Source: Sphingomonas sp. SCN 67-18 (GTDB taxonomy: Bacteria; Pseudomonadota; Alphaproteobacteria; Sphingomonadales; Sphingomonadaceae). From it: a stretch of DNA of 64,000 nucleotides. The position numbers were made by a program, and so were the translations under genes. Where the stretch lies: NCBI RefSeq assembly GCF_001724715.1, contig NZ_MEFG01000013.1, positions 1 to 64,000 of the forward strand. The letters are read 5' to 3'. Shown here piece after piece: positions 36,390-44,554 of this stretch. The stretch's first letter is position 1, and the number at the start of each line of letters is the position of its first letter. The notes beneath the pieces are model-generated. The model saw only the letters and a list, made by a program, of their open reading frames with translations. It searched no databases and was not told the origin of the DNA.

Positions 36390-38414
36390 ATGTCTGTCAT
36401 CACCACCGAACGCCATGGCGACGTGCTCGTCATCATCTCCAACAACCCGCCGGTCAACGCGCTGGGCGCGGCGGTGCGCCAGGGGCTGGACGCGGGAATC
36501 AAGGAGGCGCTGGCCGACGACGCGGTGAAGGCGGTGGTCATCCGCTGCGACGGGCGCACCTTCTTCGCGGGCGCGGACATCACTGAATTCACCAAGCCGC
36601 CGGTGCCGCCGATGCTGCCGGAGGTGGTGAACACCATCGAAGCCTGCACCAAGCCGGTCGTCGCCGCCATCCACGGCACCGCGCTGGGCGGCGGGCTGGA
36701 GACGGCGCTCGGCTGTCATTACCGCATCGCCGTGCCGTCGGCGAAGCTGGGCGTGCCGGAAGTGAAGCTGGGCCTGCTGCCGGGCGCGGGCGGCACGCAG
36801 CGGCTGCCGCGCATCGCGGGCATCGAGGCGGCGGTGGAGATGTGCGCCACCGGCACGCCCATTCCCGCCGCAAGGGCGCTGGCGATCGGCCTGGTCGACC
36901 GGCTGGCCGGCGAGGACAGCCTGGCGGACGAGGCCATCGCCTTCGCCCGCGAGATGATCGCCAGCGGCCCGCGCCCCTCGCGCGCGCAGCCGGTGAAGGG
37001 CGATCCCGCCGCGATCCCCGCCTTTGCGGAGGCGAACGCCCGCCGCTTCAAGGGGTTTGACGCGCCCGCCGCCAACATCGCCTGCGTCGAGGCGGCGACG
37101 CGGCTGCCCTTCGACGAAGGCATCGCCTTCGAGCAGCAGGAATTCATGAAGCTGATGTTCGGCGCGCAATCCGCCGCCCAGCGCCACATTTTCTTCGCAG
37201 AGCGACAGGCCGGCAAGATCGACGGCATCGGCGACGATGTGAAGCCACGGCCGATCCGCAAGGTCGGCATGATCGGCGCCGGCACCATGGGCGGCGGCAT
37301 TTCGATGAATTTCCTTTCCGCCGGCATTCCCGTCACCATCGTCGAGCAGGAGCAGGCGGCGCTTGACCGTGGCGTGGGCGTGATCCGCAAGAATTACGAG
37401 GCCACCGCCGCCAAGGGCCGGTTGAAGCCGGAGCAGGTGGAAGCGGCCATGGGCCTGCTCACCCCGACGCTGAAGCTGGAGGACCTCGCCGATTGCGACC
37501 TCGTCATCGAGGCGATCTTCGAGAACATGGACGTGAAGAAGGATGTCTTTTCCCGGCTGGACAAGATCGCCAAGCCGGGCGCGATCCTTGCGTCCAACAC
37601 CAGCTATCTGAACATAGACGAGATCGCCGCCGTCACCGGCCGGGCGCAGGACGTGCTGGGGATGCACTTCTTTTCCCCTGCCAACGTCATGAAGCTGCTG
37701 GAGGTGGTGCGCGGCGCAAAGACCGCGCCGGACGTGCTGCTGACCGCGATGGGCGTGGCCAAGACGATCGGCAAGGTCGCGGTGGTCGCCGGCGTGTGCG
37801 ACGGCTTTATCGGCAACCGCATGCTGATGCCCCGGCAGGTGGAGGCGATGAAGCTGCTGATGGAAGGCGCCACGCCCGCCCAGGTGGACAAGGTGCACAC
37901 CGATTTCGGCATGCCGATGGGCCCGTTCCAGATGAGCGACCTGGCCGGCGTGGATATTGGCTGGCACCGGGACCCGACGCGGATCGAGAATGTCCGCGAC
38001 GCGCTGTGCGCGGTCGGCCGCTGGGGGCAGAAGACCGGCAAGGGCTTTTACGATTATGACGACAAGCGCCGCCCCAGCCCGTCCGCCGAGGTGCAGGCGA
38101 TCATCGAGGATTTCGCGGCCAAGACAGGCGCTGTGAAACGCGCGATCAGCGACGAGGAGATCGTCGAGCGCACGCTCTACCCGATGGTCAACGAAGGCGC
38201 GCTGATCCTGGCCGAAGGCATGGCCCAGCGTGCGTCCGACATCGATGTGGTATGGGTCTATGGCTATGGCTGGCCGGTCTATCGCGGCGGCCCGATGTTC
38301 TGGGCGGACCTGGAGGGCAGCGACAAGATCGTCGCCGGGCTGGAAAAGCACGGCTTCAAGGTTGCGCCGCTGCTGAAGGAAAAGGCGGAGACGAAGGGCC
38401 GTTTCAACCGCTGA
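36390..38414 (+). CDS. FadB-like enoyl-CoA hydratase/3-hydroxyacyl-CoA dehydrogenase
   Basis: A 674-residue multifunctional beta-oxidation enzyme. The N-terminal crotonase domain (1-190) keeps both catalytic Glu residues ([14 protein letters not shown] and [19 protein letters not shown]). The dehydrogenase part starts near residue 290 with [15 protein letters not shown], has [11 protein letters not shown] and the catalytic His in [17 protein letters not shown], and ends with two helical dimerisation domains. It converts 2-enoyl-CoA to 3-oxoacyl-CoA with NAD. AAAGGA lies upstream of the ATG. It ends the operon; its 3' end overlaps the converging MOSC gene by 11 bases. Confidence 0.93.
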   Translation: MSVITTERHGDVLVIISNNPPVNALGAAVRQGLDAGIKEALADDAVKAVVIRCDGRTFFAGADITEFTKPPVPPMLPEVVNTIEACTKPVVAAIHGTALGGGLETALGCHYRIAVPSAKLGVPEVKLGLLPGAGGTQRLPRIAGIEAAVEMCATGTPIPAARALAIGLVDRLAGEDSLADEAIAFAREMIASGPRPSRAQPVKGDPAAIPAFAEANARRFKGFDAPAANIACVEAATRLPFDEGIAFEQQEFMKLMFGAQSAAQRHIFFAERQAGKIDGIGDDVKPRPIRKVGMIGAGTMGGGISMNFLSAGIPVTIVEQEQAALDRGVGVIRKNYEATAAKGRLKPEQVEAAMGLLTPTLKLEDLADCDLVIEAIFENMDVKKDVFSRLDKIAKPGAILASNTSYLNIDEIAAVTGRAQDVLGMHFFSPANVMKLLEVVRGAKTAPDVLLTAMGVAKTIGKVAVVAGVCDGFIGNRMLMPRQVEAMKLLMEGATPAQVDKVHTDFGMPMGPFQMSDLAGVDIGWHRDPTRIENVRDALCAVGRWGQKTGKGFYDYDDKRRPSPSAEVQAIIEDFAAKTGAVKRAISDEEIVERTLYPMVNEGALILAEGMAQRASDIDVVWVYGYGWPVYRGGPMFWADLEGSDKIVAGLEKHGFKVAPLLKEKAETKGRFNR

Positions 38415-39051
38415 ACGCGGCGGCCCTTTTCCGCCAGGTGACGGAAAGCTGCGGCAGGGCGGCGAGCGCGCGGGCCAGTGCCGGCTCCCGCTTCGCCGTG
38501 CCGCCGATCAACAGGCGAAAGACGAGGTCGACCGGCCATTGCGGCAAGGGTCGGTCGACCATCTCCAGCCGGTCGCCCGCCGCCACCAGCCCATTCTCGA
38601 TCACCCGGTAATACCAGCCGCTATAGGCCGTCTTCACCACCGTTGCCGGCACGCTCTCTATGCCGAAACGGCGGCCGAGCTTCCAGCAGGGCTGGCGCGC
38701 CTGGCTGACCTCCACCAGCGCGGTGCCCAGCCGCAGCCTGTCACCGATGCACAGCCCCGCCTCCACCAGCCCGGTGGTGGTGATGTTCTCACCAAACGCG
38801 CCCGGCCCGTTCAGCAGCGAATCCGGGCCAAGCCGCGCACGCCAGAAGGCGTAATGATCGCGCGGATAATGGTGGATCGCCTTGTCCACCCCGCCATGGT
38901 GGACGAGATCCGCCTGCTCGTCCCCCTCTATCCCCATCGGGCCGACGCGCAGCGGCCGGTCCACCGGCGTCTTGCCGATTGCGCTCGGCTCGCCATCCAC
39001 GCCGAACGGGACGGCGCGTCCGGTGAGCAGCGCGTCGATCGTCCAGATCAC
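38404..39051 (-). CDS. MOSC-domain protein (YiiM-like)
   Basis: A 215-residue protein with a MOSC domain: the N-terminal [21 protein letters not shown], the middle [24 protein letters not shown] and the conserved Cys in [18 protein letters not shown] proteins handle molybdenum-cofactor-bound sulfur; YiiM-like members reduce N-hydroxylated compounds. The start is GTG overlapping the TGA of the MarR gene (GTGA), with nothing better upstream. It is the second gene of a MarR-MOSC operon, suggesting regulated detoxification or sulfur transfer. Confidence 0.85.
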   Translation of the reverse strand: MIWTIDALLTGRAVPFGVDGEPSAIGKTPVDRPLRVGPMGIEGDEQADLVHHGGVDKAIHHYPRDHYAFWRARLGPDSLLNGPGAFGENITTTGLVEAGLCIGDRLRLGTALVEVSQARQPCWKLGRRFGIESVPATVVKTAYSGWYYRVIENGLVAAGDRLEMVDRPLPQWPVDLVFRLLIGGTAKREPALARALAALPQLSVTWRKRAAAFSG

Positions 39052-39593
39052 GCCGCTTCCTGCTCCATGCAGATCGCCTCGGCATCGCCGTCGTCCAGCG
39101 GCACGTCCAGCAGTGCGCAGCGATGCGCGCCGCCCTGGCCGGGGCGGAAATGGCGGCAATCCCGGCACTGGCCGAAGGCGCGCTGGCCGCGCCGGGCAAG
39201 GTGCCCGGTCAACATGCGGCGGACCAGCGGCTCCAGCGCCCGCCGCTCCTGTGCCGACAATCCATCCAGCATGGCGGCGGCAACACCGGATGGCGCCGCA
39301 TCCAGCAGCGCCCGGCCCCGCGCGGTCAGCGCCAGCCGCACCAGCCGCCTGTCCTCTGCGTCGTCCGCGCGCGTCACCAGCCCCTTACGCTCCAGCGCGG
39401 CGATGGTCTGCGACACGGTGCCCTTGGTCTGGCCCAGCCATGCGGTCAGCCCGCCGGGGGTGCGCGAGAAGCGGTTGGCCGCCGCCAGATAGCGAAGCGC
39501 CTGCCACTGCACGGGTTTCAGCCCGTCGCTATGCCCTTCCCCCGCGATCAGGCGGGCGGCGCGGGTCATCATCTCGGTCAGCCGGTCGGTCAT
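39048..39593 (-). CDS. MarR-family regulator with C-terminal cysteine cluster
   Basis: A 181-residue protein. Residues 20-110 or so form a MarR winged helix (VQWQALRYLA, LGQTKGTVSQTIAALERKGLVTR, DDRRLVRLALTARG). The last 45 residues hold CRDC, then HRC and finally ICMEQ, four Cys with a His nearby, a likely zinc or redox-sensing or iron-sulfur site. The gene is divergent from a thioredoxin-like gene and is followed by the MOSC gene with a GTGA overlap. Inverted repeats in the divergent region suggest autorepression. Appears leaderless: the probable -10 box ends six bases before the ATG. Confidence 0.88.
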   Translation of the reverse strand: MTDRLTEMMTRAARLIAGEGHSDGLKPVQWQALRYLAAANRFSRTPGGLTAWLGQTKGTVSQTIAALERKGLVTRADDAEDRRLVRLALTARGRALLDAAPSGVAAAMLDGLSAQERRALEPLVRRMLTGHLARRGQRAFGQCRDCRHFRPGQGGAHRCALLDVPLDDGDAEAICMEQEAA

Positions 39594-39597
39594 GACA

Positions 39598-39660
39598 TTT
39601 TAGTATCGACTAAAAACCATTTGCTCAAGCCCGCCGTTGCTGGCATCGATAATGTATCGA
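39598..39660. promoter_or_regulatory. Divergent operator region, MarR and thioredoxin-like genes
   Basis: Two inverted repeats: TTTTAGT-ATCG-ACTAAAA at 39598-39615 and TCGATA-ATG-TATCGA at 39646-39660. The first overlaps the probable minus-strand -10 box TACTAA (39605-39600), which pairs with a -35 box CTTGAG (39629-39624) at an 18-base spacer. Such dyads over a MarR promoter are the usual sites of autorepression. Confidence 0.55.
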
Positions 39661-39700
39661 GTCGCTACTTATCGCGGCCGAGCAAGAAGGAGCAACGACC

Positions 39701-39937
39701 ATGGCCGACAAAGCCATTTTCTATCATGCCGGATGCACCGTCTGCGTGGACGCGGAACAGGCCGTGGCGGCCGCCATCGACCCCGCCCGCTATCAGGTGG
39801 AGATCGTCCATCTGGGCGAACAGCCCAGGCGCGTGGCGGAGGCGGAAGCGGCGGGCGTCAAGTCCGTGCCGGCCATCGTGATGGGCGGCCAGCCCTATCA
39901 CATCAATTTCGGCGCATCGATTGACGTGCTGAAATAA
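39701..39937 (+). CDS. Small thioredoxin/glutaredoxin-like protein
   Basis: A 78-residue thioredoxin-fold protein with the redox motif GCTVC (Cys near residues 12 and 15) and the cis-proline segment SVPAIVMGGQPYHINFG. The length matches glutaredoxin-like proteins rather than full thioredoxins. It is transcribed divergently from the MarR-MOSC operon and is probably controlled by the same operator. An AAGGAG ribosome site precedes the ATG, and a perfect terminator hairpin follows. The partner thiol substrate is unknown. Confidence 0.88.
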   Translation: MADKAIFYHAGCTVCVDAEQAVAAAIDPARYQVEIVHLGEQPRRVAEAEAAGVKSVPAIVMGGQPYHINFGASIDVLK

Positions 39938-39944
39938 GCACGTC

Positions 39945-39989
39945 GCCCCGGCGGCCATCACCCACCAACAGGCCGCCGGGGCACTTTTA
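39945..39989 (+). terminator. Rho-independent terminator of the thioredoxin-like gene
   Basis: A perfect 12-bp inverted repeat, GCCCCGGCGGCC (39945-39956) and GGCCGCCGGGGC (39971-39982), is followed by ACTTTTAT. It sits between converging genes and overlaps the end of the SH3-like lipoprotein gene. Confidence 0.9.
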
Positions 39990-40481
39990 TCCCACCAGCC
40001 GCACGAAGGCGCTCGAAACCCAGCCGGATCGGCAGGGGCCGGCATAATTGCCCCGGTCCACCCCGACGCGGGAGACGCCGCAGGCAGGATCAAGCGCCCG
40101 CGCCTCGCTATACACCACGCCCAGCCATTTCTGGTCGAGCGAGCGGGTGCAGACATAGAGCGAATCGCCGTTCGCCAGCTGGTCCACCGTCTTGCCGCTT
40201 TCAAACGGCGCATCGCGCACCGGCAGCGCCGCGCCTTCGTCCAGCTTCGTCACCTGTCCGGTCGATCCGCAGGCCGGGAAGCGGTCCCCCGCCTCGCCCA
40301 CCCGCACCGGCTGGGCGCTGGCGCCATAGCGGGGCATCTCCTCCCCCTGCGTCGCGTGGGTCGCGTCGCTTTTCGCCATGTCGGCCAGTTCATCGTCGAT
40401 GCTGGCGCCGCGCGAGCAGGCGGCAAGGACGGTCAGGCAAGCCAGAACGGCGGTCCGGCGATGTCTCGATAGATTCAGCAT
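39987..40481 (-). CDS. SH3-like domain lipoprotein
   Basis: A 164-residue protein. The signal ends in the lipobox LAAC (Cys near residue 22). The mature part begins with a polar stretch and then a probable bacterial SH3-like fold (LPVRDAPFESGKTVDQLANGDSLYVCTRSLDQKWLGVVY), ending GWVSSAFVRLVG, the typical last strand. Several Cys may form disulfides. Such lipoproteins bind cell-wall or protein partners; the function is unknown. A TAGATT box six bases before the ATG suggests another leaderless mRNA. Confidence 0.78.
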   Translation of the reverse strand: MLNLSRHRRTAVLACLTVLAACSRGASIDDELADMAKSDATHATQGEEMPRYGASAQPVRVGEAGDRFPACGSTGQVTKLDEGAALPVRDAPFESGKTVDQLANGDSLYVCTRSLDQKWLGVVYSEARALDPACGVSRVGVDRGNYAGPCRSGWVSSAFVRLVG

Positions 40482-40570
40482 GGCGGCAATCTATGCATGC
40501 CGCCCGGATTTAGCGAGAGGGTTCACCGCCGCGCCGCATCGCGCTAGCATCCCGCCATCTTCCCCCATCG

Positions 40571-42514
40571 ATGGTGATCCCCGTGCCCGTGAACGCTCTT
40601 TCCCTTTCAAAGCTTTGTCTTGCCGCATCCGTGCTGGCGCTGGCCGCCTGCGCGCCATCTTCCGGCGACAAGGCGGCGGAGCAGGCCGATGCCGCACCCA
40701 TGGTCGCCCCGGTGCTGCTCACCCCGGAGGCGCGCGACGCGCACAGCTATGCCCAGCCCGCCATCGCCCGCGTCACCCATGTCTCGCTCGACCTGACGAC
40801 CGATTTCCGGCAGCGGCGGATGAGCGGCAAGGCAGTGCTGGACGTCGCCGCCGCGCCGGGCGCGAAGGAGATCGTGCTGGACAGCAAGGGGCTGGAGATT
40901 TCCGCCGTCACCGACCCCGCCGGCAAGGCGCTGCAATGGGCGCTGGGCAAGGCCGATCCCATCCACGGCGCGCCGCTTACCGTGGCGCTGGACGGCGCGA
41001 AGCAGATCGTCATCAGCTATGCGACCGGGCCGGACGCCGCCGCGCTGCAATGGCTGAACCCGGACCAGACCGCCGGCAAGAAACAGCCCTTCCTGTTCAG
41101 CCAGGGCCAGGCGATCCTCAACCGCACATGGATCCCCACCCAGGACAGCCCCGGCATCCGGCAAAGCTGGGACGCCACCATCACCGCGCCCGCCGCGCTG
41201 ACCGTGGTGATGAGCGCGGAGATGCTGACGCCCAAGGGCGAAGCGGGGCCGGACGGCACCCGCCGCTGGCGGTTCCGCATGGACAAGCCGGTTGCCCCCT
41301 ATCTGATCGCCATCGCGATCGGCGACCTTGCCTTCAAGCCGATCAGCGAACGCACCGGCGTGTGGGCGGAAACCGCGACCATCGACAAGAGCGCCAATGA
41401 ATTCGTCGATCTGGAGAAAATGGTCGCGGCGGCGGAGGGGCTCTACGGCCCCTATCGCTGGGGCCGGTACGATCTGCTGATCCTGCCGCCCTCCTTCCCC
41501 TTTGGCGGCATGGAAAATCCACGCCTCACCTTTGCCACGCCCACCGTGATCGCGGGCGACCGATCGCTGGTCAGCCTTGTCGCGCACGAGCTGGCGCACA
41601 GCTGGTCGGGCAATCTCGTCACCAACGCCACCTGGGACGATTTCTGGCTGAACGAGGGCTTCACCGTCTATTTCGAGAACCGGATCATGGAGGCACTTTA
41701 TGGCAAGGACATCGCCGCCATGCTGGCCGATCTGGGCTGGAGCGACATGCAGGGCGCGATCAAGGACGCCGGCGGGCTGAACGCCCCCGACACCCGGCTG
41801 CACCTGGACCTTGCCGGGCGCGACCCCGATGCGGGGATGACCGACATCGCCTATGAGAAGGGCGCGGTCTTCCTGCGCACCATCGAGCAGGCGGTGGGCC
41901 GCGAGGCATGGGATGCATATCTGCGCGGCTATTTCGACCGCCACGCTTTCCAGCCGCAGACCACCGCCGGTTTCCTTGCCGACCTGCGCCAGAACCTGCT
42001 GAAGGGCGACAAGGCGCTGGAGGCGAAGATCGGCGTCGAGCAATGGGTTTACCAGCCGGGCATTCCCGCCAATGCCGTCCACATCACTTCGCCCCGCTTC
42101 GCCGCGGTGGACGCGCAGGCGGCGGCCTTTGCCGGGGGCGGCGCGGCTTCGGCCATCCCGGCCGGCGGCTGGACGACGCAGGAAAAGGTGCGCTTCCTGA
42201 ACAGCCTGCCGCGCAAGCTGGCGTCCGCGCAACTGGCGGACCTCGACAGGACGATGGGCCTTTCCGCCACCGGCAACAGCGAGGTGCGCTTCGCCTGGCT
42301 GATGCTGGCGGTCGCCAACCATCATGACGCGGCGCTGCCGTCTCTGGAACAGTTCCTCACGACGCAGGGGCGGCGCAAGTTCATCGCCCCGCTGTTCAAG
42401 GCGCTGATGACCGAAGGCGCATGGGGCCAGCCGATCGCCCGGCGGATCTACGCCCGGGCGCGGCCGCTCTATCATTCGGTGACGGTCGGCACGGTGGACG
42501 ATACGGTGAAATAA
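40571..42514 (+). CDS. M1-family aminopeptidase (leukotriene A4 hydrolase-like), lipoprotein
   Basis: A 647-residue secreted metallopeptidase. The signal peptide carries a lipobox LAAC with Cys27. The exopeptidase motif FGGMENP lies at 311-317, the zinc site HELAH at 339-343 and the third ligand Glu in NEGF near 362, so the active site is complete. The following ALYGKDIAAMLADL region and the helical C-terminal domain match the LTA4H subfamily. It should trim peptides at the outer or inner membrane. Transcribed alone. The start is the first ATG before the signal; the ribosome site is weak. Confidence 0.92.
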   Translation: MVIPVPVNALSLSKLCLAASVLALAACAPSSGDKAAEQADAAPMVAPVLLTPEARDAHSYAQPAIARVTHVSLDLTTDFRQRRMSGKAVLDVAAAPGAKEIVLDSKGLEISAVTDPAGKALQWALGKADPIHGAPLTVALDGAKQIVISYATGPDAAALQWLNPDQTAGKKQPFLFSQGQAILNRTWIPTQDSPGIRQSWDATITAPAALTVVMSAEMLTPKGEAGPDGTRRWRFRMDKPVAPYLIAIAIGDLAFKPISERTGVWAETATIDKSANEFVDLEKMVAAAEGLYGPYRWGRYDLLILPPSFPFGGMENPRLTFATPTVIAGDRSLVSLVAHELAHSWSGNLVTNATWDDFWLNEGFTVYFENRIMEALYGKDIAAMLADLGWSDMQGAIKDAGGLNAPDTRLHLDLAGRDPDAGMTDIAYEKGAVFLRTIEQAVGREAWDAYLRGYFDRHAFQPQTTAGFLADLRQNLLKGDKALEAKIGVEQWVYQPGIPANAVHITSPRFAAVDAQAAAFAGGGAASAIPAGGWTTQEKVRFLNSLPRKLASAQLADLDRTMGLSATGNSEVRFAWLMLAVANHHDAALPSLEQFLTTQGRRKFIAPLFKALMTEGAWGQPIARRIYARARPLYHSVTVGTVDDTVK

Positions 42515-42574
42515 GGCCCGCCGGGCAGGCCGGCACCACTCGTCGCACGACTCATCCGGTTCGCCGCGAAGGGC

Positions 42575-42595
42575 GGGATTCGTTAACCGAATCCC
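42575..42595. repeat. 8-bp inverted repeat upstream of the CHAP gene
   Basis: GGGATTCG-TTAAC-CGAATCCC is a perfect inverted repeat in the 141 bases between the M1 peptidase and the CHAP gene. It could be a terminator without T-tract or an operator. Confidence 0.45.
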
Positions 42596-42655
42596 CTTCC
42601 CCGCGCCGCCATGCGCCCTCTAGCAAAGATGCCGGAGCGCAGGGGGATTCGCCGC

Positions 42656-43189
42656 ATGTCATTGGGACGCAAGATCGTTTTCGGCCTGTCCCTGCTTGCC
42701 GCCTTCGCAATCGCCCCGGCCGCCGCGTCCGCCCAATATTGGCAGTGCGCGCCCTTTGCCCGGCAGATTTCGGGCATCGCGTTGTACGGCAACGCCGCCG
42801 GCTGGTGGGACCAGGCCGAGGGCCGCTACGACCGCGGCCACACGCCGCAGCTGGGCGCGGTGCTGGTGCTGAAGGCGCACAAGTCCATGCGCGTCGGCCA
42901 TGTCGCCATGGTCAGCCAGATTGTTTCGGACCGGGAGATCAAGGTCACCCACGCCAACTGGTCGCTGATCAACGGCGCGCGCGGGCAGGTGGAGCGCGAC
43001 GTGACCGTTGTCGACACCTCGGCCGCCGGTGACTGGAGCGAGGTGCGCGTGTGGTATGCGCCGTCGAACGGGCTTGGCCTGACCAGCTATCCCGCCGCCG
43101 GATTCATCTATCCCTCGCGCGACGACGCGGCGGCCCCCATGCAGATGGCGAGCCTGGAAACCGCCGCGATCGCCTACGCCGCCAACTGA
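42656..43189 (+). CDS. Secreted CHAP-domain protein
   Basis: A 177-residue protein. A signal peptide ends near ASAQ. The CHAP amidase/endopeptidase triad is visible: Cys31 in WQCAPFARQISG, His82 in RVGHVAMVSQI and Asn101 in HANW. Such small sphingomonad CHAP proteins probably cut peptidoglycan peptides in the periplasm or outside. GGGGGATT precedes the ATG. The stop directly abuts the stop of the converging Gly/Tyr-rich gene with no gap. Confidence 0.85.
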   Translation: MSLGRKIVFGLSLLAAFAIAPAAASAQYWQCAPFARQISGIALYGNAAGWWDQAEGRYDRGHTPQLGAVLVLKAHKSMRVGHVAMVSQIVSDREIKVTHANWSLINGARGQVERDVTVVDTSAAGDWSEVRVWYAPSNGLGLTSYPAAGFIYPSRDDAAAPMQMASLETAAIAYAAN

Positions 43190-43555
43190 TCAGTCGCAGT
43201 AGCGGACCCGCACCCAGCGATATTCATAATCGTCCCACACCCGTTCGGTGTAGCAGCGCGGCCGGTAATTGCGGCGCGGCGGGGGCGCATAATCATAGCC
43301 CCGGTCATAATAATAGCCGCCGCGATTGTTCGACGCCATCGCCGCGCCCAGCGCCAGGCCCAGCGCGCCCGCGCTCAGCGCCAGCCCGGTGCGCGATCCC
43401 CGGCCCCGGTAATGCCGGTCGTAATGGCCGCCATAATGGCCGCCGCCATTCCACCCCGGCCGCCCGTAACGCTGGGCCTCCGCCGGTGTCATCGCGACCG
43501 TCATGGCCGCGCAGGCGACAAGTGATCCCATCGCCTTTCCAACAGTCATCTTCAT
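43190..43555 (-). CDS. Gly/Tyr/Arg-rich secreted protein
   Basis: A 121-residue protein with a signal peptide (MTVGKAMGSLVACAAMTVAM, cleaved near PAEAQ). The mature part is rich in Gly, Tyr, His and Arg (GGGHYGGHYDRHYRGRG), then has a hydrophobic Ala/Gly/Leu segment (LALSAGALGLALGAAMAS) that could span a membrane, and a Tyr/Arg-rich tail with two Cys. It resembles glycine-zipper-type small envelope proteins of Proteobacteria with no defined function. GGAGA precedes the ATG at 43555. Confidence 0.75.
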   Translation of the reverse strand: MKMTVGKAMGSLVACAAMTVAMTPAEAQRYGRPGWNGGGHYGGHYDRHYRGRGSRTGLALSAGALGLALGAAMASNNRGGYYYDRGYDYAPPPRRNYRPRCYTERVWDDYEYRWVRVRYCD

Positions 43556-43680
43556 GGTTCGTCTCCGTCCGTTACCCCCGAACGAGAGTCGGCGGACGGG
43601 GTTCCGCCGCCGATCTCGACGCGGACCATGGGACGGGACGGCTGAACGGGTGCGGAACCCCATGTTAACCCGCTGTTCAA

Positions 43681-43707
43681 ACGGGGAGACCGGCACGGCC
43701 TCCCCGT
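43681..43707 (-). terminator. Probable terminator after the discoidin-like PEP-CTERM gene
   Basis: ACGGGGAG (43681-43688) and CTCCCCGT (43700-43707) form an 8-bp stem starting 14 bases past the stop on the minus strand. The following T-tract is short (TTTGAAC), so efficiency is uncertain. Confidence 0.5.
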
Positions 43708-43720
43708 CGAATGCTGAACG

Positions 43721-44389
43721 TCAGGCGGCAACGGTTCGCGCGGTGCGGCGGGTGCGGCGCATCGCCCCGCCGACCAGGCCGAAGCCGCCGATCATCATCG
43801 CCCAGGCGGCGGGTTCCGGAACCGCGTTGAACCGCACTTCCGACAGGCCGGCCGAATAGGTGGTGTAGATGGTGCCGGTGGCATAGTTGTTGAGGATGTC
43901 GATCTGCACGAACCGCGCCTCGACCCCGTTCAGACCGAAAATCTGCGCGGCGGCCGGCGTGCCTTCGCCGCGCGCCATGGTGCCGGTGAACACTTCTGTG
44001 AACGCCACGCCGTCCAGCGAGGTGAGGATGCGGAAATCCTTCACGCCCCGGTCTATGGTGTTGATGACGCCGGGGATCAGCCGACCGTCGGCATAGTTGA
44101 ACTGCCAGATGTCGGCGCTGGCGAGCTTGTAGGCGGCACCCAGATCGAAGGTCAGCAGGCCCTGCTGCGCGCCCGGCCCCTGTTCCGTCATCCACATATT
44201 GCCGAAATAGCTGTCATGCAGATCGCCGGTCATGCCGCTGCCGTTGATCAGATTTTCCACCTTGTAGAAGCCGCCATGGGCCTGGGTGCTGGAGGCGACG
44301 ACCGACACCGGCGTGATCTGCGCGGCCTGGGCAGGCATGGCGACCGCAGCCGCCGCAAGACTGGCGGCGACGCAAAAGGACTTAAGCAT
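43721..44389 (-). CDS. Discoidin-like PEPxxWA-CTERM protein
   Basis: A 222-residue exported protein. After a signal peptide (cleavage near AQAAQ), residues 30-190 look like an F5/8 type C (galactose-binding-like) beta-sandwich: LTFDLGAAYKLASADIWQF, VKDFRILTSLDG and RFVQIDILNNY. The C-terminus has the perfect sphingomonad sorting signal VPEPAAWAMMIGGFGLVG followed by an Arg cluster. It probably binds a carbohydrate at the surface. It is the second such protein in the window. AGGGG lies upstream of the ATG. Confidence 0.88.
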   Translation of the reverse strand: MLKSFCVAASLAAAAVAMPAQAAQITPVSVVASSTQAHGGFYKVENLINGSGMTGDLHDSYFGNMWMTEQGPGAQQGLLTFDLGAAYKLASADIWQFNYADGRLIPGVINTIDRGVKDFRILTSLDGVAFTEVFTGTMARGEGTPAAAQIFGLNGVEARFVQIDILNNYATGTIYTTYSAGLSEVRFNAVPEPAAWAMMIGGFGLVGGAMRRTRRTARTVAA

Positions 44390-44554
44390 TGCAACATACC
44401 CCTGGATATTTGGACGATGCCCGGGGCGTGTTGGTTAACGCCCGGACAACCATCCTCTCCCACCGGGGGCTGACATTTTCGTGACGGCGGCCGTCACCCG
44501 CCTGTCACCATGGGCCGCCATGGCCGCCGATTCGCCTGTCCCGAAACGGGACGA

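Noticed and set aside
36327-38351. 674-residue minus-strand frame opposite the FadB-like gene
   Set aside because: Exact antisense shadow of a well-defined beta-oxidation enzyme.
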